Below are positions 1 through 7,317 of a stretch of DNA of 32,042 nt, in pieces. Made by a program: the position numbers and the translations under genes. Under the pieces are notes generated by a model. That model was not told the origin of the DNA, did not search any database, and saw only the letters and a program-made list of their open reading frames with translations. Numbering within the stretch: the stretch's first letter is position 1; the number at the start of each line of letters is the position of its first letter. Source of the stretch: Treponema sp. Lineage in GTDB: Bacteria; Spirochaetota; Spirochaetia; Treponematales; Breznakiellaceae. The stretch is taken from positions 1 through 32,042 of the forward strand of contig JAITFK010000093.1 in the NCBI GenBank assembly GCA_031281555.1. Reading direction: 5' to 3'.

Positions 1-168
1 AGCGTCAATTTTTGCGCCTGAATCTTTCAAACTGAAATACAGATGGCCTGAGCTTGCCGGTCTGCAATTTGAAACTTCCCCTTCGACCATGACTATGGAA
101 AAAGAATTTTCAAGATTCAGGCGAATCTGTTCTGTAAGTTCGCTTACGGTCAGATGTTTTCCGTTCAT
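1..168 (-). CDS. xseA: Exodeoxyribonuclease VII large subunit, N-terminal part
   Basis: This is the first 56 codons of a gene that runs off the left edge of the window. The translation begins MNGKHLTVSELTEQI and continues through 'VEGEVSN' and 'GHLYFSLKD'. These are the hallmarks of the N-terminal OB-fold (single-strand DNA binding) domain of the exonuclease VII large subunit, which with XseB degrades single-stranded DNA to oligonucleotides in the cytoplasm. The ATG (168-166) overlaps the stop codon of the upstream MgtC-family gene as TGATG, so translation is probably coupled. The catalytic domain lies outside the window. Family assignment is confident from this short stretch; integrity of the gene cannot be judged. 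Confidence 0.85.
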   Translation of the reverse strand, partial: MNGKHLTVSELTEQIRLNLENSFSIVMVEGEVSNCRPASSGHLYFSLKDSGAKIDA

Positions 169-644
169 CATTTGTTTTCTTTTATATTATTTTGATCCGG
201 CTGCTGCCAATCATCGGGAAAGATTTTTTTCTCAACCTTGTTAAGCACCATAAGCGCGATAAGAGCAAGAACTACAGCGGTGAGAGCGGCAACATACATT
301 CCCGCTCCGATAATCATGCCGATAGCCGCTGTCAGCCACAATGACGCGGCGGTGGTAAGCCCTCTGATATTGTTACCAAGACGGATAATCGCGCCCGCTC
401 CCAAAAAGCCTATGCCGGAAACCACCTGCGCCGCAATTCTGCCGGGGTCGGCGTTTCCGTTAAAACTCTGCGGAACCCAAATTGAAAGAAGAATAAGACA
501 GGCTGCTCCCAGCGCTATTAAAATATGTGTTCTTAAACCCGCAACCTGACGGCGGCTTGAACGCTCAAGCCCGATAACGCTGCCGGCGGCAAAGGCAAGA
601 CAGAGACGGATAACTATATCAGTTTCTGTTAAAGGAACACCCAT
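168..644 (-). CDS. MgtC/SapB family inner-membrane protein
   Basis: The 158-residue protein is a small polytopic membrane protein with about four to five hydrophobic helices. It carries the MgtC/SapB family signatures 'GSVIGLERSSR', 'AGLRTH', and 'GIGFLGAGAII' followed by 'GLTTAASLW'. Family members are linked to Mg2+ homeostasis and intramacrophage survival in some pathogens, but most environmental homologues have no known role. An upstream extension to 737 is open, but it adds 31 non-family residues and overlaps the divergent cyclase. The ATG at 644 puts the N-terminus where the family starts. No Shine-Dalgarno precedes that ATG; a -10-like TACAAT ends 6 nt before it, so the mRNA may be leaderless. 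The gene is followed by xseA with a one-base overlap. Confidence 0.85.
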   Translation of the reverse strand: MGVPLTETDIVIRLCLAFAAGSVIGLERSSRRQVAGLRTHILIALGAACLILLSIWVPQSFNGNADPGRIAAQVVSGIGFLGAGAIIRLGNNIRGLTTAASLWLTAAIGMIIGAGMYVAALTAVVLALIALMVLNKVEKKIFPDDWQQPDQNNIKENK

Positions 645-650
645 TTTGTT

Positions 651-679
651 ATTGTATGTTATTCTTTGCCTTATGAAAA
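651..679 (-). promoter_or_regulatory. Putative sigma-70 promoter of the MgtC-family gene
   Basis: Read on the minus strand, TTTTCA (679-674) and TACAAT (656-651) are separated by 17 nt. The -10 box ends only 6 nt before the ATG at 644, so transcription would start at or next to the start codon. The -35 matches 4 of 6 consensus bases and the -10 matches 5 of 6. Confidence 0.4.
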
Positions 680-772
680 CTACCTGAAAACACATACCGT
701 TTTTGAAATAGTCATTAACGTGACTTTTTTTTGCCAAAATGCTATGTTTGTAAAGAAAAAAGCGGAAAGAAA

Positions 773-2890
773 ATGCCTAAATTAAAAGAAATAATTTTAA
801 ATATTAATTATGTCGTTTTCATGTTGCTTTTGATTGCTGCGCAAGTTTTCGCGCAAAACAACCAAACAACCGAAATATCCACCGCCTCCCCATGGCGAAG
901 ATTTAATTCAGGGGTTGTTTCTATCAGGCTTGACAAGTTCCTTCTGTATGTCGGGAATCAATCGGAGATGGCCGAAATGGTAGCGCATGAATTCAATGTA
1001 TCTGGATTTGAACCGTATTACGGAGGGAAAATGCCCGCTCCCGCAAGCGGAGGCAATAATTATTACGTATTTAAAACCACATTTTCAGTAAGTACGGATT
1101 GTACGGACAAAGACATTACGCTGTATATTGATCCTATGTATGTACCGCGCACTGTACGCGTCAATAACACCGTAATCAATCAAGCGGGCATATATTCAAG
1201 AGGAGTGTACAGCACCGGAACATCTCTTGCTATTCATATACCGCTTGCCGCAGGCTTGATTTATTATTCGGAGGATAACGCTCCATTTGAAAATGTTCTT
1301 GTAATTGAAACATTTCCCCAATATGAAAGAAACCCTCTGCCGGAATTTTCAATAGCCGAATATACTTTTAATGAAAGAAAAGTATTTATAAAGAATTTTT
1401 TAACATCCCACCTAGTGCTTGCCTCTCAGGTTCTTTCGCTGCTAATCGCCGGTTATCATTTCTTCCTCTTTTTTTCCAGGGGCCGCAAAGATATAAAGTA
1501 TTTGTATTTTTCGCTTTTGTGCCTTTCATTTTTCCTTGCCTACACAAGCGTTGGGTTTGTCTATAACTCGCAGTATTATACATTGATAATAAAGATAACC
1601 AGAGTTTTTCAATTGCTGAGTTTTCCCCTATTTGCCGCGTTTATGCTGGAATCGGTGGGATTATTCGGGAATAAAAAGAAATACATTATCTTTAATCTTC
1701 TTGGTTACAGCGTACTTTGCGCCTCATATATAGCTCTTCAGGAAACAAAACAATCTGTAAATGAGACTTACTCCCTTATGACGAATTTAAATACAATTCC
1801 GATTTTGGCAGGCAGTATTATTATTCTCTCTTACGTTGTTTTTTTCAGGAAAAATATCAAAGTTATGCCGTTGTTTATTATAGCGCTTACCGTTGCCGGC
1901 TCCAGCCTGCGCGACCTTTTAGTTCTTTCAAACGGCATAGAGCCGCTGTTCTGGGCAGCTCCCTATTCTTTCATGCTCATGGTAATTCTGATATATGTAA
2001 TGCTGATAATCGAGGAAAATTTTATACAGGGTGCGTTTTCCCGCTACCTTGCGCCTGAGGTTATTTCCGAAATTGTCAAAGACCCCAACAAGTTGAACCT
2101 TGGCGGCGAAAAGCGCGAAATGACCGCGATATTCACCGATATTCAGGGTTTCTCCGCAATTTCCGAACAGCTCGATCCCGCTCATTTGGTACGGCTCTTA
2201 AACAAGTACCTTACTGAAATGAGCAATATCATCATGGAAAATCTTGGAACTATAGATAAATATATGGGAGACGCGATTATCGCTTTTTTCGGAGCTCCTT
2301 TGTTCAATGCCGAACATAGCGCCCTTGCCTGCCGCAGCGCCCTTGCGATTAAGACGGCGGAGCGGGAATTGAATAAAATGTTAATCAGCGAAAGGTTGAG
2401 TCCTGTGCCTATTTTTACCCGCATCGGAATAAATACCGGTGAAATGGTAGTGGGTAATATGGGAGCGGAAAAAAAGATGGATTATACCATTATGGGGAAC
2501 GCGGTAAACCTTGCGTCGCGTATTGAAGGAGTAAACAAGTATTACCATACCGGCGGCATATTGATAAGCGAATACACCAGAGCAAAGATCGGCGATGAGT
2601 TTATGCTGCGCCGTATTGACCGTGTCCGGGTGGCTGGGATAAACACGCCTCTGCGTCTTTATGAATTGCTGCCAACGGATACTGAACAAGGTGCAGTGGA
2701 TATTTGGGAGAAGGCGCTTGATTTGTATGAGCGCAAGAATTTTAAAAAGGCTTTTGGCTTGTTTGTTTCGCTCTTTAAGCGTTATCCGAATGACAATACC
2801 GCCAAAGTTTACGCGCTGCGGTGCAAGGCGTTTGTTAAAACGCCGCCGCCTGAAGACTGGGATGCCGTGAAAAACCTGATAAATAAATGA
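773..2890 (+). CDS. Membrane-anchored class III adenylate/guanylate cyclase with 7TMR-DISM-like sensor
   Basis: The 705-residue protein has a signal/anchor segment (about 10-28), a beta-rich extracytoplasmic region (about 30-205) like 7TMR-DISM sensor domains, a block of about seven hydrophobic helices (about 215-415) and a C-terminal cyclase domain (about 445-630). Catalytic residues are present: metal-binding D456 (FTDIQGF) and D500 (KYMGD), purine-selecting K496 and D570, and transition-state N579 and R583. K/D at the selector positions points to ATP as substrate, hence cAMP. The tail (about 640-705) looks like one TPR-type repeat and ends in 'PPPEDWD'. The ATG at 773 was chosen over the upstream TTG at 731 because GGAAAG sits 5-8 nt before it and the signal segment follows directly. 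The gene stands alone, divergent from the MgtC-family gene. An AT-only hairpin (2905-2928) follows the stop. Confidence 0.88.
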   Translation: MPKLKEIILNINYVVFMLLLIAAQVFAQNNQTTEISTASPWRRFNSGVVSIRLDKFLLYVGNQSEMAEMVAHEFNVSGFEPYYGGKMPAPASGGNNYYVFKTTFSVSTDCTDKDITLYIDPMYVPRTVRVNNTVINQAGIYSRGVYSTGTSLAIHIPLAAGLIYYSEDNAPFENVLVIETFPQYERNPLPEFSIAEYTFNERKVFIKNFLTSHLVLASQVLSLLIAGYHFFLFFSRGRKDIKYLYFSLLCLSFFLAYTSVGFVYNSQYYTLIIKITRVFQLLSFPLFAAFMLESVGLFGNKKKYIIFNLLGYSVLCASYIALQETKQSVNETYSLMTNLNTIPILAGSIIILSYVVFFRKNIKVMPLFIIALTVAGSSLRDLLVLSNGIEPLFWAAPYSFMLMVILIYVMLIIEENFIQGAFSRYLAPEVISEIVKDPNKLNLGGEKREMTAIFTDIQGFSAISEQLDPAHLVRLLNKYLTEMSNIIMENLGTIDKYMGDAIIAFFGAPLFNAEHSALACRSALAIKTAERELNKMLISERLSPVPIFTRIGINTGEMVVGNMGAEKKMDYTIMGNAVNLASRIEGVNKYYHTGGILISEYTRAKIGDEFMLRRIDRVRVAGINTPLRLYELLPTDTEQGAVDIWEKALDLYERKNFKKAFGLFVSLFKRYPNDNTAKVYALRCKAFVKTPPPEDWDAVKNLINK

Positions 2891-3060
2891 CGCTTTTTTC
2901 TGTTATATAATGACGAAATTCATTATATGCTCTCCGGATAAATGTCAGTTTTACCGATATTTTCTTATTTATGATATATTTCATACTTCTTTTTCTGCCG
3001 AAAGGGCAATTTTCCCTCTTGAATGTCAAGGGTGAAATTATTGCTTGTTAAGGATAAAAT

Positions 3061-3139
3061 AATGAAAATTCCTCTTCACAAAATATTTTAGAAGATATAT
3101 AATATTTTTATCTCTATTATATTTTTGGAGGAAAAAAAT
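3061..3139 (+). repeat. Promoter/leader copy 1, shared with the mgl operon
   Basis: This ~80-bp stretch directly before chvE aligns base for base, with a few substitutions and short indels, to 7239-7317 before mglB. Shared blocks are CTTCACAAAATATTT, ATAATA-TTTTATCTCTAT and TTATATTTT-GGAGGAAAA. It contains the promoter, the start of the 5' UTR and the Shine-Dalgarno GGAGG (3127-3131). The preceding 2891-3060 has no gene; it holds weak AT-rich hairpins only (2905-2928 and 3014-3032). Confidence 0.85.
3075..3103 (+). promoter_or_regulatory. Sigma-70 promoter of chvE-gguAB
   Basis: TTCACA (3075-3080), a 17-nt spacer and a perfect TATAAT (3098-3103). Predicted transcription start is near 3110, giving a leader of about 30 nt before the ATG at 3140. 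The same arrangement is preserved at mglB, which supports it being functional. Confidence 0.75.
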
Positions 3140-4258
3140 ATGAAGAAGTTATCTCTCGTATTGTTGGTACTGCTTGTAGCCGGAAGTGTCTTTGCCGGCG
3201 GCGGTAAAGAAGGAGGAGGGGGTGGACCCCTTATCGGTATTGCGATGCCTGAAACTCACGTATTGCGCTGGATAAAAGACGGCAATCAATTAAAAGCTGA
3301 AGCCGAAAAACGCGGTTATACTGCGCAGGTCCAATGGGCAAACGCTGATCAGGTTACACAGAATTTCCAGGTTCAAAGCTTCCTGACACAGGGAGCCAAA
3401 GCGATTGTAATCGGTTGTATCACTGACGGTATTGCTCCTGTAGTTGCCGAAGCCGCGAAAGACGGAGTAGTAGTAGTCGCTTATGATCGTATCATCTCCA
3501 ATTCGGCGGATTATGATTACTACATCACCTTTAACAATTTTAAAGTCGGTGTTCTGCAGGCGCAGAGTATTGTAGCGGGGCTTGATCTTGATAAAGCCAC
3601 AACTGCCGCACCCAAGAACATCACACTGTTCGCGGGTTCCGCAACAGACGGAAACGCTTTCTTCTTCTTTGACGGAGCTATGAGCATTCTTAATCCTTAT
3701 ATCGACAAAGGCGTGCTTAAAGTTGTCGGACCCTATCCCAAAACTTCGGCCGACAGAGCTAACTTCCAGAGAATTGCCACCGAAAATTGGCAGGCTCCTA
3801 TTGCCAAGACCCGTATGGAAAACCTGTTAAACAACGACGCCCGTAACGTTACCTTGGATGCGGTACTTGCTCCCAATGATACTCTTGCCCGTGCGATCAT
3901 CGAAGCTTTAAAAGCGGATGCCAAATACCGGACCAAACTGCCGGTAATTTCAGGCCAGGACGCTGAATTTGCTTCTGCCATGTCCATAAAGAACGGCGAA
4001 CAATACAGCACCGTATTCAAAGACACCGCTAAACTTGCTGAGGCCGCTATTCTTCTTATAGATCAGGTACTTAAAGGTCAGCCTGTTAATATCCCCGGCG
4101 CGGTTCTTGCCTCCGGTGATCTTCTCAGTATCGGCAATACCGGCAGAAAGACGGTAAAAGCCTACCTGTTGGATCCGATTTTGGTTACCAAGAGCAATCT
4201 TAATGTTCCTGTAAACGCCAATTTCTTTACTGCTGAAGAAGCTGCTCAGTTGAAGTAG
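3140..4258 (+). CDS. chvE: ChvE-type sugar-binding periplasmic protein
   Basis: The 372-residue protein is a type I periplasmic binding protein for aldoses and feeds the GguAB importer encoded downstream. A signal peptide (1-19, ending SVFA) is followed by a glycine-rich linker. There is no lipobox cysteine, so the protein should be soluble or only loosely held. ChvE-family landmarks are 'RWIKDGN' (43-49), 'VVAYDRII' (112-119), 'FNNFKVGVLQA' (131-141), 'GNAFFFFDGAMS' (171-182) and 'SGQDAEF' (271-277). These match Agrobacterium ChvE more closely than XylF. ChvE proteins bind several monosaccharides (galactose, glucose, arabinose, xylose, fucose) and some uronates; the specificity here is not settled. 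The ATG at 3140 follows GGAGG by 8 nt; the upstream TTG at 3125 lies within that ribosome-binding region and was rejected. Confidence 0.9.
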   Translation: MKKLSLVLLVLLVAGSVFAGGGKEGGGGGPLIGIAMPETHVLRWIKDGNQLKAEAEKRGYTAQVQWANADQVTQNFQVQSFLTQGAKAIVIGCITDGIAPVVAEAAKDGVVVVAYDRIISNSADYDYYITFNNFKVGVLQAQSIVAGLDLDKATTAAPKNITLFAGSATDGNAFFFFDGAMSILNPYIDKGVLKVVGPYPKTSADRANFQRIATENWQAPIAKTRMENLLNNDARNVTLDAVLAPNDTLARAIIEALKADAKYRTKLPVISGQDAEFASAMSIKNGEQYSTVFKDTAKLAEAAILLIDQVLKGQPVNIPGAVLASGDLLSIGNTGRKTVKAYLLDPILVTKSNLNVPVNANFFTAEEAAQLK

Positions 4259-4266
4259 TTTTATTG

Positions 4267-4345
4267 CTTATCAGATTAACCTGATAAGTTAGTTTATTTA
4301 TTTATACCTGACCGCTGTCTGAATTATTCAGACAAACGGTCAGGT
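4267..4345 (+). promoter_or_regulatory. Structured chvE-gguA spacer (two hairpins)
   Basis: The first hairpin has arms CTTATCAG (4267-4274) and CTGATAAG (4281-4288) and is followed by T-rich sequence. The second is compound: outer arms ACCTGACCG (4306-4314) and CGGTCAGGT (4337-4345), inner arms GTCTGAA (4317-4323) and TTCAGAC (4327-4333). Neither has a clean U-tract. They may limit read-through or stabilise the 5' (binding-protein) part of the mRNA, a common way to obtain excess binding protein over ATPase and permease. Confidence 0.7.
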
Positions 4346-4361
4346 AAATTTATGAGAAATT

Positions 4362-5885
4362 ATGAGTGAATATATTCTAGAAATAAAAAATCTAACAAAG
4401 GATTTCCCCGGTGTCAGGGCTCTTGAAAATGTCAGCTTAAATGTAAAAAAAGGGGAAATTCATTCAATCTGCGGGGAAAACGGAGCGGGAAAATCCACAC
4501 TGATGAGTTGTATTTCCGGCGTTTACCCTAAAGGCGATTACGAAGGTAAGGTTTTTTTCAAGGGACACGAAGCTCATTACCATAGCGTTAAAGACAGCGA
4601 AAAAGAAGGGCTTGCCATTATTCATCAGGAATTGGCGCTCAGCCCCTATCTATCAATTTACGAAAATATATTTTTGGGACACATGGAAACTAAATTCGGT
4701 GTGATTAACTGGAATAAATATATAAAAGAATCAAAAAAATATTTAAATATAGTAGGGTTGCATGAGCCGCCTGAAACAATTGTAAGTAAGCTTGGGGTAG
4801 GAAAACAGCAGTTAGTTGAAATTGCCCGCGCTCTCTCAAAAAAGACGGAACTGCTCATTCTGGACGAGCCTACATCTTCGCTGAATGATGATGAAAGCGA
4901 AAAACTTCTAAACCTTATACTGGAGTTTAAAAAACAGGGTATTACCTCAGTGATGATTTCCCATAAGTTAAATGAAGTGCTTAAAGTTGCCGATACGGTA
5001 ACTGTTTTACGGGACGGGAAATCTATACGCACTTTTGACGTAAAAGGCGATAACCTGACCGAAGAAATGATAATTAAAGACATGGTAGGCCGTGATTTGA
5101 CCCAGCGTTTCCCCGAACGCAAATCATCACCCGGTGAAACGGTAATGGAAGTAAAAAATTGGACTGTTTATCATCCGGATTATCATAATATTAAGGTAGT
5201 TGACAATGTTTCATTCTACCTTCGTAAAGGCGAAATTTTGGCATTCTGCGGTCCGATGGGTGCGGGGCGCACAGAGCTAATGATGAGCCTTTTCGGTAAA
5301 TCTTACGGTTCCCGCAGTACGGGAGAATTACGTATTAACGGAAAAACACGCACGTTCAACAGCTCCCGCACAGCGATCAATTCGGGGTTAGGTTATATTT
5401 CAGAAGATCGTAAAAGCTTGGGGCTTGTGTTAATTCAGGATATAAAAACAAATATTACACATTCCAGTTTAAGTAAAATTTCACAGTTTGGGATTATTGA
5501 CAACCAAAAAGAGATAAAAGAAGCGGAACGATACCGTAACGATCTTAACATAAGGACGCCTTCCATAAATCAGATTGTGCGCAATCTTTCAGGCGGCAAC
5601 CAGCAGAAAGTTGTCGTGAGTAAAACTTTATTTGCGGATCCTGATATATTGATTGTTGATGAACCGACAAGAGGTATTGATGTCGGTGCGAAAACAGAGA
5701 TATACGGCATTCTTAACAGTCTGATTGCTGCGGGAAAAAGCGTTATCATGGTCAGTTCCGAGCTTCCCGAAGCGCTTGGCATGGCGGACAGAATATATGT
5801 AATGAATGAAGGGAAAATAAAAGGGGTTCTTTCGAAAGAAGAAGCGACCCAGGAAAAAATTATGCATCTGGCATTGGTCGGATGA
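4362..5885 (+). CDS. gguA: Sugar ABC transporter ATPase, tandem nucleotide-binding domains (GguA/XylG type)
   Basis: The 507-residue cytoplasmic ATPase energises import of the sugar delivered by ChvE. It is a fused double ABC protein of the RbsA/XylG/MglA class. Domain 1 has an intact Walker A (GENGAGKST, 38-46), a 'GVGKQQ' in place of the LSGGQ signature (usual for this class) and Walker B at D168-E169. Domain 2 has a degenerate Walker A (GPMGAGRTE), an intact LSGGNQQ from residue 409 and Walker B at D433-E434 within DEPTRGIDVGAK. The insert 'GVYPKGDYEG' after domain 1 Walker A is typical of the GguA/XylG branch. The start codon has only a weak ribosome-binding site. A tiny five-codon ORF (ATG at 4352, stop 4367-4369) overlaps the start, with AGGT at 4342-4345 ahead of it. 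Confidence 0.92.
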   Translation: MSEYILEIKNLTKDFPGVRALENVSLNVKKGEIHSICGENGAGKSTLMSCISGVYPKGDYEGKVFFKGHEAHYHSVKDSEKEGLAIIHQELALSPYLSIYENIFLGHMETKFGVINWNKYIKESKKYLNIVGLHEPPETIVSKLGVGKQQLVEIARALSKKTELLILDEPTSSLNDDESEKLLNLILEFKKQGITSVMISHKLNEVLKVADTVTVLRDGKSIRTFDVKGDNLTEEMIIKDMVGRDLTQRFPERKSSPGETVMEVKNWTVYHPDYHNIKVVDNVSFYLRKGEILAFCGPMGAGRTELMMSLFGKSYGSRSTGELRINGKTRTFNSSRTAINSGLGYISEDRKSLGLVLIQDIKTNITHSSLSKISQFGIIDNQKEIKEAERYRNDLNIRTPSINQIVRNLSGGNQQKVVVSKTLFADPDILIVDEPTRGIDVGAKTEIYGILNSLIAAGKSVIMVSSELPEALGMADRIYVMNEGKIKGVLSKEEATQEKIMHLALVG

Positions 5886-5895
5886 GGAGGAAATA

Positions 5896-7092
5896 ATGAG
5901 CGGGAAAGTTATTCATACTTCCGATACCAAAACTTTGGTAAAGAACAACATCAGAAACTATTCAATGTTTATCATGCTGGCAGTGATAATGTTGATTTTT
6001 GCCCCATTAACAAACTGGAATAACTGGAATCCGCGCAATTTTACCAATATTTTCTTTCAGAACAGTTACGTGCTTATTCTGGCGGTTGGCATGGTACAGG
6101 TAATTATCGTACAGGGTATTGACCTTTCGGTAGGTTCCGTCTGCGCATTTGTAGGGGCTTTAAGCGCGATGATTTACAATACCGGTGTCGGAATGCCTAT
6201 AGCACTGCTGGCCGCGCTTGCAATGGGTATAGGTATCGGCGCTTTTCAGGGAGCATGGGTAGCCTATGCGAGAATGCCCGCTTTTATCGTAACCCTCGCG
6301 GGGATGCTCCTTTTCCGCGGTCTTACCTACATTGTTACCAAAATTAGCCCGGTGAGCTTCAGTGACGACGGTTATTCATTGATTTCCACCGGGACTTTGG
6401 ACGAAGTGTTAAATACCGGCAGGATTGGTCCATACCGTCCCATGTCTATAATTATCGCAATACTTGTGCTGGCGGTTTTCTTTTTGGCGGAGTTCGCAGG
6501 ACGGAAGAAAAAAATTGACAATGAATTTGAAGTTCCTCCGTCGTCTATATTTATCGGAAAGCTGGTAATAATAAGCCTTTTGGTCCTTGGGCTTGCTGAT
6601 CGTTTTGCTCGTTACCGCGGGCTTCCAATTGTAGTTTTGGTACTGGGTGTTACAGTTTTCGCTTTTCACTTTATTCTGAACAGCACTGTACTTGGTCGTT
6701 ATATCTACGCAGTCGGCGGCAACCCGCGTTCGGCAAAACTTTCGGGTATTAACTCGGAATTGGTAACGTTCATAGTATTTTGTTTCATGGGAGGGCTTAC
6801 AGGCCTTGCGGCTGTTGTTTCAACAGGTTATATGAACAGCGCATTACCGCAAGCGGGCAACCTCTTTGAGCTTGACGCTATTGCCGCGTGTTACATCGGC
6901 GGCGTTTCAGCCGGCGGCGGTATAGGAACGGTAATCGGGGTTATTGTCGGCGGGCTTGTAATGAGCGCCATTAACAACGGAATGATCCTGATGAACCTTG
7001 GCGCACACTATCAGTATGTCGTGAAAGCGTTAATTCTTCTTTTAGCGGTATTCTACGATGTTTACACTCGCCGTAAAGCAGGATTAGGTTGA
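5896..7092 (+). CDS. gguB: Sugar ABC transporter permease (GguB/XylH type)
   Basis: The 398-residue integral membrane protein has about ten hydrophobic helices. It carries the branched-chain/ribose-type permease signature 'GIDLSVGSVCAFVGAL' near residue 75 and 'ELDAIAACYIGG' near residue 325. A hydrophilic stretch 'GRKKKIDNEFEVPP' (about 203-216) between helices, together with the length near 395, fits the XylH/GguB branch rather than the shorter RbsC/MglC type. It forms the translocation channel with GguA. A strong AGGAGG (5885-5890) lies 5 nt before the ATG, and the gap to gguA is only 10 nt. A rho-independent terminator follows at 7174-7200. Confidence 0.92.
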   Translation: MSGKVIHTSDTKTLVKNNIRNYSMFIMLAVIMLIFAPLTNWNNWNPRNFTNIFFQNSYVLILAVGMVQVIIVQGIDLSVGSVCAFVGALSAMIYNTGVGMPIALLAALAMGIGIGAFQGAWVAYARMPAFIVTLAGMLLFRGLTYIVTKISPVSFSDDGYSLISTGTLDEVLNTGRIGPYRPMSIIIAILVLAVFFLAEFAGRKKKIDNEFEVPPSSIFIGKLVIISLLVLGLADRFARYRGLPIVVLVLGVTVFAFHFILNSTVLGRYIYAVGGNPRSAKLSGINSELVTFIVFCFMGGLTGLAAVVSTGYMNSALPQAGNLFELDAIAACYIGGVSAGGGIGTVIGVIVGGLVMSAINNGMILMNLGAHYQYVVKALILLLAVFYDVYTRRKAGLG

Positions 7093-7173
7093 TTTAAATA
7101 AACGAGAAATTTTGTAATTCGCATAAATCGTTCCACTTTCTGCGTCACAGCGTCTTTGTACGAGACATTTTTA

Positions 7174-7200
7174 GGAAAATTTGGGCTTTTCCGCTTTTTT
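7174..7200 (+). terminator. Rho-independent terminator after gguB
   Basis: GGAAAA (7174-7179), loop TTTGGGC and TTTTCC (7187-7192), then GC and six T residues (7195-7200). It separates the first sugar operon from the mgl promoter 50 nt further on. The rest of 7093-7238 has no gene. Confidence 0.7.
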
Positions 7201-7238
7201 CAAGAGATGAAAAACGTTCATACATTTGTCGTGTAAAT

Positions 7239-7317
7239 AATGGAAATTTTTCTTCACAAAATATTTAGGGAGGTAAATAATACTTTTATCTCTATATTAT
7301 ATTTTCGGAGGAAAATT
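7239..7317 (+). repeat. Promoter/leader copy 2, shared with the chvE operon
   Basis: Second copy of the 3061-3139 element, ending at the mglB start codon. It keeps the same -35, spacer length, -10 position, T/C-rich leader and GGAGG (7307-7311). Confidence 0.85.
7253..7281 (+). promoter_or_regulatory. Sigma-70 promoter of mglBAC
   Basis: TTCACA (7253-7258), a 17-nt spacer and AATAAT (7276-7281, 5 of 6 consensus bases). Its position relative to the start codon is almost identical to the chvE promoter. Confidence 0.7.

Noticed and set aside
645-737. N-terminal extension of the MgtC-family protein
   Set aside because: The extra 31 residues do not fit the family and overlap the divergent cyclase region; the ATG at 644 fits better.
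3014-3032. Bulged CCC/TTGA hairpin upstream of chvE considered as an operator or riboswitch
   Set aside because: The stem is weak, not shared with the mgl leader and has no known riboswitch core.
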